Assembly (NCBI RefSeq): GCF_000244975.1
Contig: NZ_CM001440.1
Coordinates: 1 to 64,000 of the forward strand
Reading direction: 5' to 3'
DNA from: Saccharomonospora cyanea NA-134
GTDB lineage: Bacteria > Actinomycetota > Actinomycetes > Mycobacteriales > Pseudonocardiaceae
Length of the DNA stretch: 64,000 nucleotides
Position numbers and translations under genes: made by a program
The notes under the pieces: generated by a model
Database searches by the model: none
Told to the model about the DNA's origin: nothing
The model's input: the letters and a program-made list of their open reading frames with translations, nothing else
Part shown: positions 48,416-56,840 of the stretch, piece after piece
Layout of the letters: each line of letters opens with the position of its first letter
Position numbering within the stretch: the stretch's first letter is position 1

Positions 48416-49654
48416 TTGTCGAGGTACGAGGACCCGGAGACCCGTGAGATCGCCGCGCCCTCCCGAGGCCGGTTGCCCCGAGTTCCCCCCGACGACACCT
48501 CACCCGAGGGAACGCGCCGTGGTCAGCTGCACCCGCCGCGTCGCTCTCACCCGCAGGAGCGGGTCCAGGGGAGGCTGCCGCGACCTGGGGCGGAGCCGGG
48601 ACGCGGCAGACCGCAGCGTCCCGCGGGACCACCACGGCCGGAGCGGATTCCGCAGGCTCCTCGCCCGGCCGAGCGCACGCAGATGGTGGAACCGCTGGCC
48701 GACGCCCCGACCCGGCCGGTGATGCCACCGGTCGCCCGGCGGCAGGCCCGGCCCGAGCCGGTACCGCCTTCCGAACCCGACGAGGCGCCGCCCGAGTCGG
48801 ACGCACCGGAAGACCCGCCGGAGGAGCCTCCCGCCCCGAAGGCCCGGCCCGGCAGGGGTGGGGGTGGAAGGGCCCGCGCGGCCGTGCGGACCTTCGGGGA
48901 AATCCTCATCACGCTCGGCATCGTGGTGCTGCTGTTCGTGGTGTACGAGCTGTGGGTCACCAACCTCATGTCCCAGGAACTCCAGCGCGACGCCAGCGCC
49001 GATCTCGACCAGCGCTGGTCGCAGCAGCGCGAGATGCACACCGACCCCATGGACGGTGAGGCGTTCGCGCGCATGTACATCCCGTCGTTCGGCGTCGACT
49101 GGAACTTCACGATCCAGCAGGGTGTGGACGCCGCGACCCTGGAGATTGGGCCGGGTCACTACAAGAAGACGGCCATGCCGGGTGAGCCCGGAAACTTCGC
49201 CGTCGCGGGGCACCGCGTGGGCAAGGGAGCGCCGTTCAACGACCTGGACCTGCTCGGCTCGTGCGACGCGGTGGTGATCGAGACCGTCGACACCTTCTTC
49301 GTCTACCGGGTGCTGCCCATGAGTGACGAGGTGCAGGGCTGGGCGCAGGGCAAGGGCGGGGACCCGCGGTGTGAGGGAGTGCGGCCACTGACCGAGCTCG
49401 ACCCCGCCTACGGCGAGACGGTGGGCCGCCGCATCGTGTTGCCGACGCGCGGTGACGCGGTCGCGCCCGTGCCGTACCAGGCCGACTCCACGCTGCCGGA
49501 GGAGCAGCAGGTCGAGCTGCTGACCCTCACCACCTGCCATCCGCGGTTCTCCGACCGCGAGCGCATGATCATCCACGGGGTGCTGACGCACGTGTACGAG
49601 AAGGAAGCGGGCGCGACCTACGACCAACTGCTGAAGGAGATCGGGGAGGTCTGA
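48416..49654 (+). CDS. Class E sortase
   Basis: Membrane-anchored transpeptidase that links LAxTG-type proteins to the cell wall. After about 155 Arg/Pro-rich cytoplasmic residues comes one membrane segment (LITLGIVVLLFVVYELWV, about residues 165-185) and the catalytic domain: His266 (AVAGHRV), nucleophile Cys374 (LTLTTCHPRFSDRER) and Arg381 or 383 downstream. The TTG at 48416 is favoured because GAGAGGAG (48403-48410) lies 5 bases upstream; GTG 48380 is an alternative. It is divergent from crgA, in the conserved Rv0012-like position. No obvious sorting-signal substrate is encoded in this window. Confidence 0.9.
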   Translation: MSRYEDPETREIAAPSRGRLPRVPPDDTSPEGTRRGQLHPPRRSHPQERVQGRLPRPGAEPGRGRPQRPAGPPRPERIPQAPRPAERTQMVEPLADAPTRPVMPPVARRQARPEPVPPSEPDEAPPESDAPEDPPEEPPAPKARPGRGGGGRARAAVRTFGEILITLGIVVLLFVVYELWVTNLMSQELQRDASADLDQRWSQQREMHTDPMDGEAFARMYIPSFGVDWNFTIQQGVDAATLEIGPGHYKKTAMPGEPGNFAVAGHRVGKGAPFNDLDLLGSCDAVVIETVDTFFVYRVLPMSDEVQGWAQGKGGDPRCEGVRPLTELDPAYGETVGRRIVLPTRGDAVAPVPYQADSTLPEEQQVELLTLTTCHPRFSDRERMIIHGVLTHVYEKEAGATYDQLLKEIGEV

Positions 49655-49812
49655 TGTACGGCTGGATCTGGCGGCACCTGCCGGGCCCGCTGGTGGTGCG
49701 GATCGGCCTGGCCGCGGCCCTCGTCCTGGGCGTCGTGGCGCTGCTGATGTTCGTCGTGTTCCCGTGGGCGGAGCCCCTGCTGCCGTTCAACGACGTCGCT
49801 GTCGAAGGCTGA
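49654..49812 (+). CDS. Small conserved membrane protein downstream of sortase E
   Basis: A 52-residue protein (MYGWIWRHLPGPLVVRIG at the start, one membrane segment about 18-38, then FPWAEPLLPFNDVAVEG). The same kind of protein, with an AEPLLPFxDV ending, is common between the sortase-type gene and trpG in actinobacteria. ATG 49654 overlaps the sortase stop (TGATG), with GGGGAGG just upstream. Function unknown; it may be a sortase partner. Confidence 0.8.
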   Translation: MYGWIWRHLPGPLVVRIGLAAALVLGVVALLMFVVFPWAEPLLPFNDVAVEG

Positions 49813-49834
49813 CCCCGCCCGGCGTGTCCGCAGG

Positions 49835-50611
49835 CTAGCGACGCGTGTCCGCGGTTTCCGTACGCCGTTCGATCAACGCGTCGATGCCGTCGAGCAGCAG
49901 GTCGAGGCCGAACCTGAAGTCGGTGTCCTGGTCGTACCACTCGGCACTGCCCGCGACGAAGGCCTGGCTGTCGACCGCGCGTGCCAGCGCCGGGTACGAC
50001 TCCTCGTCCACGAGTTCGGCCAGCAACTCCCCGTAGATCGTCGAGCTGGCGGGCAACTGGCTGTCGGCGTTGCCCGCCGGGGCCAGTGCGGTGATCAGTG
50101 ACGCCTGGTTCAGCGCGTAACCGCTCAGCGTCGTGGCGATGCCGACCTTCTCGCCCTCGCTGAGCGGCGTGTCGGCCAACGCGAGAAGCAGGCGGTCGAG
50201 CCAGCGCAGCCCACGTGGGCCCATCGGTGGCCCGGTGTGCGCGATGGCCAGTGCCCAGGGCCGGGCGACGAGGAGTTCGACGTTGGCCTTCGTCCACACG
50301 TACAGGTATTCCCGGCACGGCAGGTCGTCGAGGGCCGGAGGCTCCTCCGACACCGCGTCGAGCATGGCGAGCAGCAGTTCGTCCTTGCTGCCGACGTAGC
50401 GGTAGAGCGACATCGGGGCCACCCCGAGTCGGGAGGCGACGCTGTTCATCGACACCGCTCCGAGGCCGTCGGCATCGGCGATCTCCACGGCGGCCGCGAT
50501 GATCCGGGCCAGGTCGAGGCTGGGTTTCGGTCCCCGGCGGGAGGCGGCCTCGCGCCCCCACATCCGGGCGACGACCGGGGGGAGGTCCGGCCGAGCGTGT
50601 TCGTCCGCCAT
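49835..50611 (-). CDS. TetR family regulator of the ABC exporter
   Basis: A 258-residue repressor. The DNA-binding domain follows a 27-residue basic/proline N-terminal part (about residues 28-80: ARIIAAAVEIADADGLGA, then SRLGVAPMSLYRYVGSKDEL), and a TetR_C-type helical domain fills the remainder (ARPWALAIAHTGPPMGP near 115). It is divergent from the ABC ATPase/permease pair; a 43-base symmetrical operator lies between. Regulators of this subgroup often control drug exporters and respond to the exported compound. Confidence 0.92.
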   Translation of the reverse strand: MADEHARPDLPPVVARMWGREAASRRGPKPSLDLARIIAAAVEIADADGLGAVSMNSVASRLGVAPMSLYRYVGSKDELLLAMLDAVSEEPPALDDLPCREYLYVWTKANVELLVARPWALAIAHTGPPMGPRGLRWLDRLLLALADTPLSEGEKVGIATTLSGYALNQASLITALAPAGNADSQLPASSTIYGELLAELVDEESYPALARAVDSQAFVAGSAEWYDQDTDFRFGLDLLLDGIDALIERRTETADTRR

Positions 50612-50688
50612 GCGTCTCCTTCGCCTGTCCGTTCGTTTCTCACCCTATGTGCCGTGTCGGAGCCTTCTTGACCAGGCTCCCGAAATCT

Positions 50689-50731
50689 GCGTATGGTTTA
50701 CATCGTAGGACATACACTGTAATTGATACGC
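50689..50731. promoter_or_regulatory. Symmetrical TetR operator overlapping the ABC promoter
   Basis: GCGTAT (50689-50694) pairs with ATACGC (50726-50731), and TTACA (50698-50702) with TGTAA (50718-50722), all exactly about the same centre (50710). TTTACA (50697-50702) with TAATTG (50720-50725), 17 bases apart, also forms a plausible -35/-10 pair. The repressor would therefore cover the promoter. Confidence 0.75.
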
Positions 50732-50745
50732 AATTTGGAGGGGGC

Positions 50746-51675
50746 ATGTCACCACCGGCGATCGAGGCCCGGGGCATTCGCAGGAGCTTCCAGGGCCGTC
50801 CGGTACTGAACGGGCTGGACCTCACGGTGCCCACCGGCACCCTGCTGGCCCTGCTCGGACCCAACGGATCAGGCAAAACGACCACCGTCCGCATCCTCAC
50901 CACGCTGCTGAACCCGGACAGCGGTACAGCCCGCGTCGGTGGTCACGACGTGCGCACGGAGCCCGCCGCTGTCCGCCGTGCCATCGGCCTCACCGCGCAA
51001 CAGGCCAGCGTGGACGAACTCCTCACCGGGCGGGAGAACCTGGAGTTGTTCGCCGGTCTGAACCACCTCGGCCGGAAGGCGTCCCGCCGCCGGGCGTCCG
51101 AACTGCTCGAACAGTTCCGGCTCACCGACGCCGCCGACCGCAGGGCGGGGGACTACTCCGGCGGTATGCGACGCCGCCTCGACCTGGCCGTGAGCATGGT
51201 CGCCGCACCCCGGATCCTGTTCCTCGACGAGCCCACCACCGGGCTCGACCCGCGCAGCAGGGCGGACCTGTGGGACGTAGTCCGGGATCTCGTGCGAGCC
51301 GGAACGACGATCCTGCTGACCACGCAGTACCTGGACGAGGCCGATCAACTCGCCGACCGGGTGGCCATCATCGGCGACGGCCGCGTCGTGGAGGAGGACA
51401 CCCCGAGCGGCCTCAAGCGTCGGGTCGGCACGGAACGGCTCCACGTGACCATGGCTCGACCGGAACACTCACTCGCGGCCGTGACGCTCCAGCCCGGTGC
51501 CCACCTCGATCCCGAGACCGGCGAGGTGGTGGTCGCACTGCGCGACCCGGACCACCTGCGGCAGGTGCTCGACGACTTCCATCGGGCGGGTTTTCCGGTG
51601 GCGTCCGTGTCACTCGCGGCTCCCACCCTCGACGACGTGTTCTTCCAGCTGACGGACAAGGAGCCGGTGGCATGA
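50746..51675 (+). CDS. ABC transporter ATP-binding protein (DrrA-like exporter)
   Basis: A 309-residue ATPase of the DrrA/daunorubicin-resistance type. Walker A is GPNGSGKTT near residue 41, the Q-loop lies near 88, the signature YSGGMRRRLDLA near 140, Walker B ILFLDEPTTGLDP near 162, and the H-loop equivalent TQYLDEADQLADR (Gln replaces the usual His, as in DrrA-like proteins). The C-terminal 90 residues are the DUF4162-like extension. ATG 50746 follows TGGAGGGGG. The ATGA overlap with the permease means equal production. Confidence 0.93.
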   Translation: MSPPAIEARGIRRSFQGRPVLNGLDLTVPTGTLLALLGPNGSGKTTTVRILTTLLNPDSGTARVGGHDVRTEPAAVRRAIGLTAQQASVDELLTGRENLELFAGLNHLGRKASRRRASELLEQFRLTDAADRRAGDYSGGMRRRLDLAVSMVAAPRILFLDEPTTGLDPRSRADLWDVVRDLVRAGTTILLTTQYLDEADQLADRVAIIGDGRVVEEDTPSGLKRRVGTERLHVTMARPEHSLAAVTLQPGAHLDPETGEVVVALRDPDHLRQVLDDFHRAGFPVASVSLAAPTLDDVFFQLTDKEPVA

Positions 51676-52463
51676 CGGTCCAGACCAACACCGCCCACGG
51701 GAGCCGGGTCGACGAGTTGGTGCTGCTCACCCAGCGTGCGTTGCGCCGGGAGTTCCGGCAGGTCGACGGCCTGATCGTCGGCGTGGCGTTGCCGATCGTG
51801 CTCATGTGCGCCATGGTCGGCGTCTTCGGCCGCGCCATCGACACCGGGACGGCGTTGACGTACGTCGACTACGTGACGCCCGCTGTCATGCTGCTGTGTG
51901 CGGGCTACGGGGCCGCCACCACCGGCGTCGGCATGACCGAGGATCGCAGGCTGGGGCTCACGCAGCGCTTCAGGACGTTGCCGATCGCGGGATGGGGACT
52001 GCCGGCCAGCCAGGTGGTGGCCTCCGTGTTGCGTAACGTCTGCGCCACCGGACTCGCGGTCGTCGCGGCGCTGGTGCTGGGCTTCCGGCCCTCTGCCGAC
52101 CTCGTGGACTGGTTGCTCGTCCTCGCCGTCGTCGTCGGCTACGTCGTCACCGTCGCGTGGTGGTCGGTGGTGTGGGGCCTGCTGGTGAAGAGTGTGCAGG
52201 CCGCGGGGGCGTTCTCGTTCGTCGTGCTGTTCCTGCCGTACGTTTCGAGCGCCTTCGTGCCCGTCGAGTCGTTGCCGGGATTCCTGCAGGGGTTCGCCGA
52301 GTACCAGCCGACCACACCGCTCGTGGAGTTGTTGCGTGGCCTTCTGCTGGGGCTGCCGGTGGCCGACGGCACGGCGTGGGCCGTGGTGGCATGGCTGGTC
52401 GGCGGGAGTGTGGTGGCCGTTCCGTTGGCCGCCGTGTTGTTCCGCCGGCGCGGTCTGGGCTGA
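51672..52463 (+). CDS. ABC-2 type permease (DrrB-like)
   Basis: A 263-residue membrane protein with six helices and the ABC-2 pattern TQRALRREFRQVDGL near residue 20, FLPYVSSAFVPVESLPGFLQ near 190 and ending with a charged RRRGLG. With the preceding ATPase it would form an A2B2 exporter of amphipathic drugs or lipids. The start overlaps the ATPase stop. It is 24 bases before trpG but belongs with the TetR-regulated unit. Confidence 0.92.
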   Translation: MTVQTNTAHGSRVDELVLLTQRALRREFRQVDGLIVGVALPIVLMCAMVGVFGRAIDTGTALTYVDYVTPAVMLLCAGYGAATTGVGMTEDRRLGLTQRFRTLPIAGWGLPASQVVASVLRNVCATGLAVVAALVLGFRPSADLVDWLLVLAVVVGYVVTVAWWSVVWGLLVKSVQAAGAFSFVVLFLPYVSSAFVPVESLPGFLQGFAEYQPTTPLVELLRGLLLGLPVADGTAWAVVAWLVGGSVVAVPLAAVLFRRRGLG

Positions 52464-52487
52464 AACCGCACGACGTAGGCTGATTCC

Positions 52488-53138
52488 ATGCAGCACATGC
52501 GCGTACTCGTCGTCGACAACTACGACAGCTTCGTCTACAACCTGGTGCAGTACCTCGCCCAGCTCGGCGCGGAGTGCACGGTGTGGCGCAACGACGTCGT
52601 GGACGTCGACGACGTGGCGAAGTTCGACGGTGTGCTGGTGTCGCCCGGGCCGGGGACGCCGGAGAAGGCCGGCCGCAGCGTCGAAGTGGTGCGGCGTTGC
52701 GCGGCCGAGTCGGTGCCGATGCTCGGCGTCTGCCTCGGTCACCAGGCCATCGGTGTCGCGTGGGGAGCGACGGTCGACCGTGCGCCCGAGCTGCTGCACG
52801 GCAAGACCAGCGAGGTGGAACACCACGGCGCGGGTGTGCTCGCGGGGCTGCCGAGCCCTTTCACCGCGACCCGCTACCACTCGCTCACGGTGCTTCCCGA
52901 GACCATCCCGGACGATTTCGAGATCACCGGGCGGACCGCGTCGGGTGTGGTGATGGGCATGCGGCACCGGGAACTGCCCATCGAGGGGGTGCAGTTCCAT
53001 CCTGAGTCCGTACTCACCCAGGGCGGGCACCGGATGCTGGCCAACTGGATGGCCTCGGCAGGACATCCCGTCCGCGAACAACTGGTCGACGAACTGGAGC
53101 AGGCCACGCGCGCGGTGCAGCGAGCGGCTATGGCGTAG
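52488..53138 (+). CDS. trpG: Aminodeoxychorismate/anthranilate synthase glutaminase component
   Basis: Class I glutamine amidotransferase (216 residues) supplying ammonia for p-aminobenzoate or anthranilate synthesis. It has the start VVDNYDSFVYNLVQYL, oxyanion motif VSPGPGTP, nucleophile Cys82 (LGVCLGHQAIG), and His171/Glu173 (QFHPES). The gene sits next to the pknB block as in mycobacteria (Rv0013, trpG/pabA), usually without an adjacent synthase subunit, so it may serve both pathways. ATG 52488 and ATG 52497 are both possible starts. Confidence 0.93.
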   Translation: MQHMRVLVVDNYDSFVYNLVQYLAQLGAECTVWRNDVVDVDDVAKFDGVLVSPGPGTPEKAGRSVEVVRRCAAESVPMLGVCLGHQAIGVAWGATVDRAPELLHGKTSEVEHHGAGVLAGLPSPFTATRYHSLTVLPETIPDDFEITGRTASGVVMGMRHRELPIEGVQFHPESVLTQGGHRMLANWMASAGHPVREQLVDELEQATRAVQRAAMA

Positions 53139-53174
53139 ACCACAGCACGTGGTGTCGCGGCGTAGTATCTCCGT

Positions 53175-54011
53175 GTGCGCAGACTCGTCGCCGTGTCGAA
53201 GCGTTACCTGCGCGGTTCGGCCGTGCTCGACCGTGTGGACCTCGATCTCCCTCCCGGTGAGGTCGTGGGAGTCCTGGGAGCGAACGGCAGCGGCAAGTCG
53301 ACTCTGCTCCGGATCGCCGCCGGGATGGTGCGTCCGTCGTCGGGGCGGGTCAGTGGCCGGGTCGTGGTCGGTTACCTGCCCGACCGGTTCCCCGCCGATC
53401 TCCGGCTGTCCGCCCTCGGTTATCTGGAGCACATGGGCCGTATCGGCGGGTTGAGTACCCGGGTGGCCCGTCGGCGTGCCGGCGAGCTGATGGAACGGCT
53501 GGCCCTGGTGGGCGGACCCAGGACCCCGCTGCGTGAGCTGTCGAAGGGCAACGCCCAGAAGGTCGGGCTCGCCCAGGCCCTGTTGACCGAGCCGGACCTG
53601 CTCGTCCTCGACGAGCCCTTCTCCGGCCTCGACGGTCCCGCACACGGGCTCGTGACAGAGGTGGTCACGGAGACTCGCCGGCGCGGTGCCGCGGTCCTGG
53701 TCACCGAGCATCGCCCCGACCGGGTCACGGGGCTCGCAACGCGGGTGTTCCGGCTCGCCGACGGGCGCCTGAACCCGGTGGACGTGGAGTCGGGCCGCCG
53801 CGGCACCGGGTCCGCGCACATCGTTCTGACCGGCAGTTCGGTGGACGAATGGAGGGACGGCGACATCGTGCTGTCGGTCGCGACGGAGGGTGTGGAGCCG
53901 AGGAACCGCCTGACGTTGACCGTCTCCGACGCCCACTGCGACACCGTGCTGCTGCGGGCACTGCGTCGCGGAGCTTCCGTACAGCGGGTGGAACGGCGGA
54001 CCTCCGGATGA
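53175..54011 (+). CDS. ABC transporter ATP-binding protein of unknown substrate
   Basis: A 278-residue ATPase: Walker A GANGSGKST near residue 36, signature LSKGNAQKVGLAQAL near 120, Walker B LLVLDEPFSGLDG near 140 and switch His in VTEHRPDR. The N-terminal part is short and the C-terminal 90 residues form a small beta domain (IVLTGSSVDEWRDGDI onward). GTG 53175 lies 36 bases after trpG. It overlaps the next membrane gene (ATGA), so the pair is an exporter-like unit. It is common between trpG and pknB only in some actinobacteria; substrate unknown. Confidence 0.88.
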   Translation: MRRLVAVSKRYLRGSAVLDRVDLDLPPGEVVGVLGANGSGKSTLLRIAAGMVRPSSGRVSGRVVVGYLPDRFPADLRLSALGYLEHMGRIGGLSTRVARRRAGELMERLALVGGPRTPLRELSKGNAQKVGLAQALLTEPDLLVLDEPFSGLDGPAHGLVTEVVTETRRRGAAVLVTEHRPDRVTGLATRVFRLADGRLNPVDVESGRRGTGSAHIVLTGSSVDEWRDGDIVLSVATEGVEPRNRLTLTVSDAHCDTVLLRALRRGASVQRVERRTSG

Positions 54012-54646
54012 TCGCGGTCACGCGCTACCACCTGGCCCTGCTGTTCGCCTCGCAGCGCTACCTTCCGCCCCTTCTTGCCTTCCTCGCCCTGCTCGCCGTG
54101 CTCTACACCAGTGCGAACGCGCCCGTGGCGCCGGAGTTCGCCGTGAGCGCCGGAGGGCTCGTCGTCGTGTCGTGTTGGCTGACCGTGGCGGTCGTGGACA
54201 TCGAGGATCCGGTACACCGCCTGGTCACGCTCGCCCACGCGCGCGGCTCGGTGGCGGTGGTCGCAGGTGTGGTCACGGGAGTGCTCGTCGTGTGCGCCGG
54301 ATGCACCGCGCTCTCGATGGGGTGGGCCGGGCTACTGCACGGCGGGATCGCCGGAGACGAGCTACTGCTCGGCGCCGGAGCCCACCTGGCGGCCACGTGC
54401 ACGGGTGTCGCCGCAGGCCTGCCCTGTTCCCGATTCGTGCTGCCGAGGATCGGTTACACGGTCATCGCCGCGCTGGTGGTCATCGGCATCGTGTTCTTCG
54501 TCCGGTGGATCCCGCTGGTGAACCCCATGTTGCGCGCGCTGGGAACCTCCAGTGACGCAGGCCATACCGTGTTCGTCGCGGTCGTCACGTCGGCCGTCGC
54601 GCTCCTGGTGAGCGCGGCGTCCACGGCCTTCGTCTCCCGGCGCTGA
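54008..54646 (+). CDS. Membrane partner of the preceding ABC ATPase
   Basis: A 212-residue protein with six hydrophobic segments (starting near 15, 45, 80, 110, 135 and 170) and short charged loops; no family is recognised. The ATG overlaps the ATPase stop, and with six helices it would make a homodimeric ABC-2-like permease. A strong terminator follows, isolating it from the convergent pknB. Confidence 0.8.
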   Translation: MIAVTRYHLALLFASQRYLPPLLAFLALLAVLYTSANAPVAPEFAVSAGGLVVVSCWLTVAVVDIEDPVHRLVTLAHARGSVAVVAGVVTGVLVVCAGCTALSMGWAGLLHGGIAGDELLLGAGAHLAATCTGVAAGLPCSRFVLPRIGYTVIAALVVIGIVFFVRWIPLVNPMLRALGTSSDAGHTVFVAVVTSAVALLVSAASTAFVSRR

Positions 54647-54671
54647 AGTCCGCACGCGTGCAGGACACGAA

Positions 54672-54712
54672 AAGGCCACCTTCTCGCGGTGACTACCGGA
54701 GAAGGTGGCCTT
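54672..54712. terminator. Bidirectional terminator before pknB
   Basis: AAGGCCACCTTCTC (54672-54685) pairs perfectly with GAGAAGGTGGCCTT (54699-54712) over 14 bases with a 13-base loop. The ends are A and T rich in each direction. It lies between the convergent ABC membrane gene and pknB and serves both. Confidence 0.93.
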
Positions 54713-54734
54713 CTTCCGTCGGTGTTCGCGCCTA

Positions 54735-56720
54735 CTAGGGGAATCCCGGGAAATCGCTGTCGTCGTCCGAAGGCTCCGTCGAGCCTTCGTCGTCGGCTCC
54801 GATGATGATCGTGATCTTCTGGTCCCTGGTGATCGAGCTACCCGCGGCCGGGTTGGTGCCGATCACCTTGCCCACCATGTCGGAGTCGGACGTTGTCTGG
54901 GTCTGCTCGGAGGCGGAGCCGGTCCAGCCCCGGTCCTTCAGCGCGCTGACCGCTTCCTCCAACGTCAGGCCCGTGAGGTCGGGGACCTCGATCTTGGACT
55001 GCGAGCCGTTGGAGACGTCCAGCGTGACCTGCGATCCTTCCTTCACGTTGCCGCCGTTCGGCTTCTGCGACACCACGGTGCCTGCCGGATCCTCGTGGTC
55101 GACATCGTTACGCAGGACGACGAGCCCCAGACCCTCGAGGGTGGCCTTGGCCTCCTCGTAGGACTTGCCCGTCATGTCCGGCACTTCGACCTGCTCCGGC
55201 TCCTTGCCGACCTTGATGGAAATGGAGTGCCCCTGCTCCACCTTCTTGCCGGGCGTGGGGTTCTGCTCCACGACCCTGCTGTACATGTTCTCGTCCTCGA
55301 CCTCGACGTACTCGACGTCCGGGTCCAGGGTGAGGTTGGCCTTCTCCAGCTCCGCTTGGGCGGCCTCGCGCGACAGGCCAACCAGGTCGGGAACCTCGAC
55401 CTTGTCGGGAGCGACGCCCACCCGGAGCACGATCTCGGTGTCCAGCGCCACCTCGCGGCCAGCCGGGGGTGCGGTGCCGATGACCTTGTCGATCTGGTCG
55501 TCGGTGCACTGCGGCTCACCGGACGGCGGGTTGTCGTGGCAGACGATCTTCTCGATCTTGATGTTCTGGAAACCCGCCGTGTTCAGTTGTTGCCTGGCCT
55601 GCTCGAACTGCACGTCTGTGACGTCGGGTATGGCCTTCTGCTCAGGGGCGGTCTTGAACCCGCCGTTGATCCACGTGATGAAGGCCACGGCCCCGAGAGC
55701 GAGGACGGTGAGTGCGGCAGCGAGGAGACCCCGCCGCCTGCGCCGCTTCCTCGCGTCGTCCTCGGCGTCGTAGACGGAAGCCTCGTAGTCGTCGACGGGC
55801 TCCGGTTGCCGCGGCGCGTTCAACACCTGGGTGCGCTCGTCCTCGACCGCCACGGCGCCCACCATCGGAGCGGACGGCCGCTGTCCCGAGAGGATACGGA
55901 CGAGATCCGAACGCAGCTCCGCGGCCGACTGGTAGCGCTCGCCGGTGCTCTTGGCCAGCGCCTTCAACACCACGGCGTCCAGCTCCGGGCTCACCGACGG
56001 GTTCGACTCCGACGGCGAGCGGGGCGCCTCCCGCACGTGCTGGTAGGCCACCGCGACCGGCGAGTCACCGGTGAACGGCGGCTCGCCCGTGACGAGTTCG
56101 TACAGCACACACCCGGCGGAGTAGACGTCCGACCGGGCGTCCACCGTCTCACCCCGGGCCTGCTCCGGCGACAGGTACTGGGCTGTGCCGATCACCGCGG
56201 CCGTCTGCGTCATCGCCGCCTGCCCGTCGTGCACGGCGCGGGCGATGCCGAAGTCCATGACCTTCACCGCACCACTGCGGGTGATCATGACGTTCGCGGG
56301 TTTGACGTCGCGGTGGATGATGCCGTGGCGGTGGGAGAAGTCGAGCGCGGCGGAAACGTCGGCCATGACCTCCATGGCGCGCTTCTGCGGCATCGGGCCC
56401 TCGGTCTTCACGATGTCGCGAAGCGTCCTGCCCTCGACGTACTCCATGACGATGTAGGGCAGGGGACCGTACTCGGTCTCGGCCTCCCCGGTGTCGTACA
56501 CGGCCACGATCGCCGGGTGGTTCAGGGCCGCGGCGTTCTGCGCCTCCCTGCGGAAGCGCTCCTGGAACATGGGGTCGCGGGCGAGGTCGGCACGCAGGAT
56601 CTTCACGGCCACCTCGCGGCCGAGTCGAATGTCGTGACCGTGGTGGACCTCGGACATACCGCCGTAGCCGAGTGTGTCACCCAGCTCGTAGCGGTTAGAG
56701 AGCAGTCGGGGTGCGCTCAT
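54735..56720 (-). CDS. pknB: Serine/threonine protein kinase PknB with PASTA repeats
   Basis: Membrane kinase (661 residues) controlling cell-wall synthesis and division. The kinase domain (about 11-275) has the glycine loop LGYGGMSEV, Lys40 (VAVKIL), IIHRDVKPANVM near 137 and DFGIA near 155. The activation-loop MTQTAAVIGTAQYLSPEQ keeps both threonines phosphorylated in mycobacterial PknB. One membrane segment (about 330-350) leads to four extracellular PASTA domains (each about 65 residues, KVEVPDLVG-type starts) that bind peptidoglycan. ATG 56720 is the start; the tail is acidic. pknA lies upstream after a 120-base spacer. Confidence 0.96.
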   Translation of the reverse strand: MSAPRLLSNRYELGDTLGYGGMSEVHHGHDIRLGREVAVKILRADLARDPMFQERFRREAQNAAALNHPAIVAVYDTGEAETEYGPLPYIVMEYVEGRTLRDIVKTEGPMPQKRAMEVMADVSAALDFSHRHGIIHRDVKPANVMITRSGAVKVMDFGIARAVHDGQAAMTQTAAVIGTAQYLSPEQARGETVDARSDVYSAGCVLYELVTGEPPFTGDSPVAVAYQHVREAPRSPSESNPSVSPELDAVVLKALAKSTGERYQSAAELRSDLVRILSGQRPSAPMVGAVAVEDERTQVLNAPRQPEPVDDYEASVYDAEDDARKRRRRRGLLAAALTVLALGAVAFITWINGGFKTAPEQKAIPDVTDVQFEQARQQLNTAGFQNIKIEKIVCHDNPPSGEPQCTDDQIDKVIGTAPPAGREVALDTEIVLRVGVAPDKVEVPDLVGLSREAAQAELEKANLTLDPDVEYVEVEDENMYSRVVEQNPTPGKKVEQGHSISIKVGKEPEQVEVPDMTGKSYEEAKATLEGLGLVVLRNDVDHEDPAGTVVSQKPNGGNVKEGSQVTLDVSNGSQSKIEVPDLTGLTLEEAVSALKDRGWTGSASEQTQTTSDSDMVGKVIGTNPAAGSSITRDQKITIIIGADDEGSTEPSDDDSDFPGFP

Positions 56721-56840
56721 AGCTCGGTGCCGTCCCATTCACTCGGTCTTCTACTCACGTCCGGCCCGGGGCCGGAACGTGTCGCCAGTGCCTTGTGGCC
56801 AACGACATTCACCTGTGGTTCTCCATCGGGAATGTGCTCA

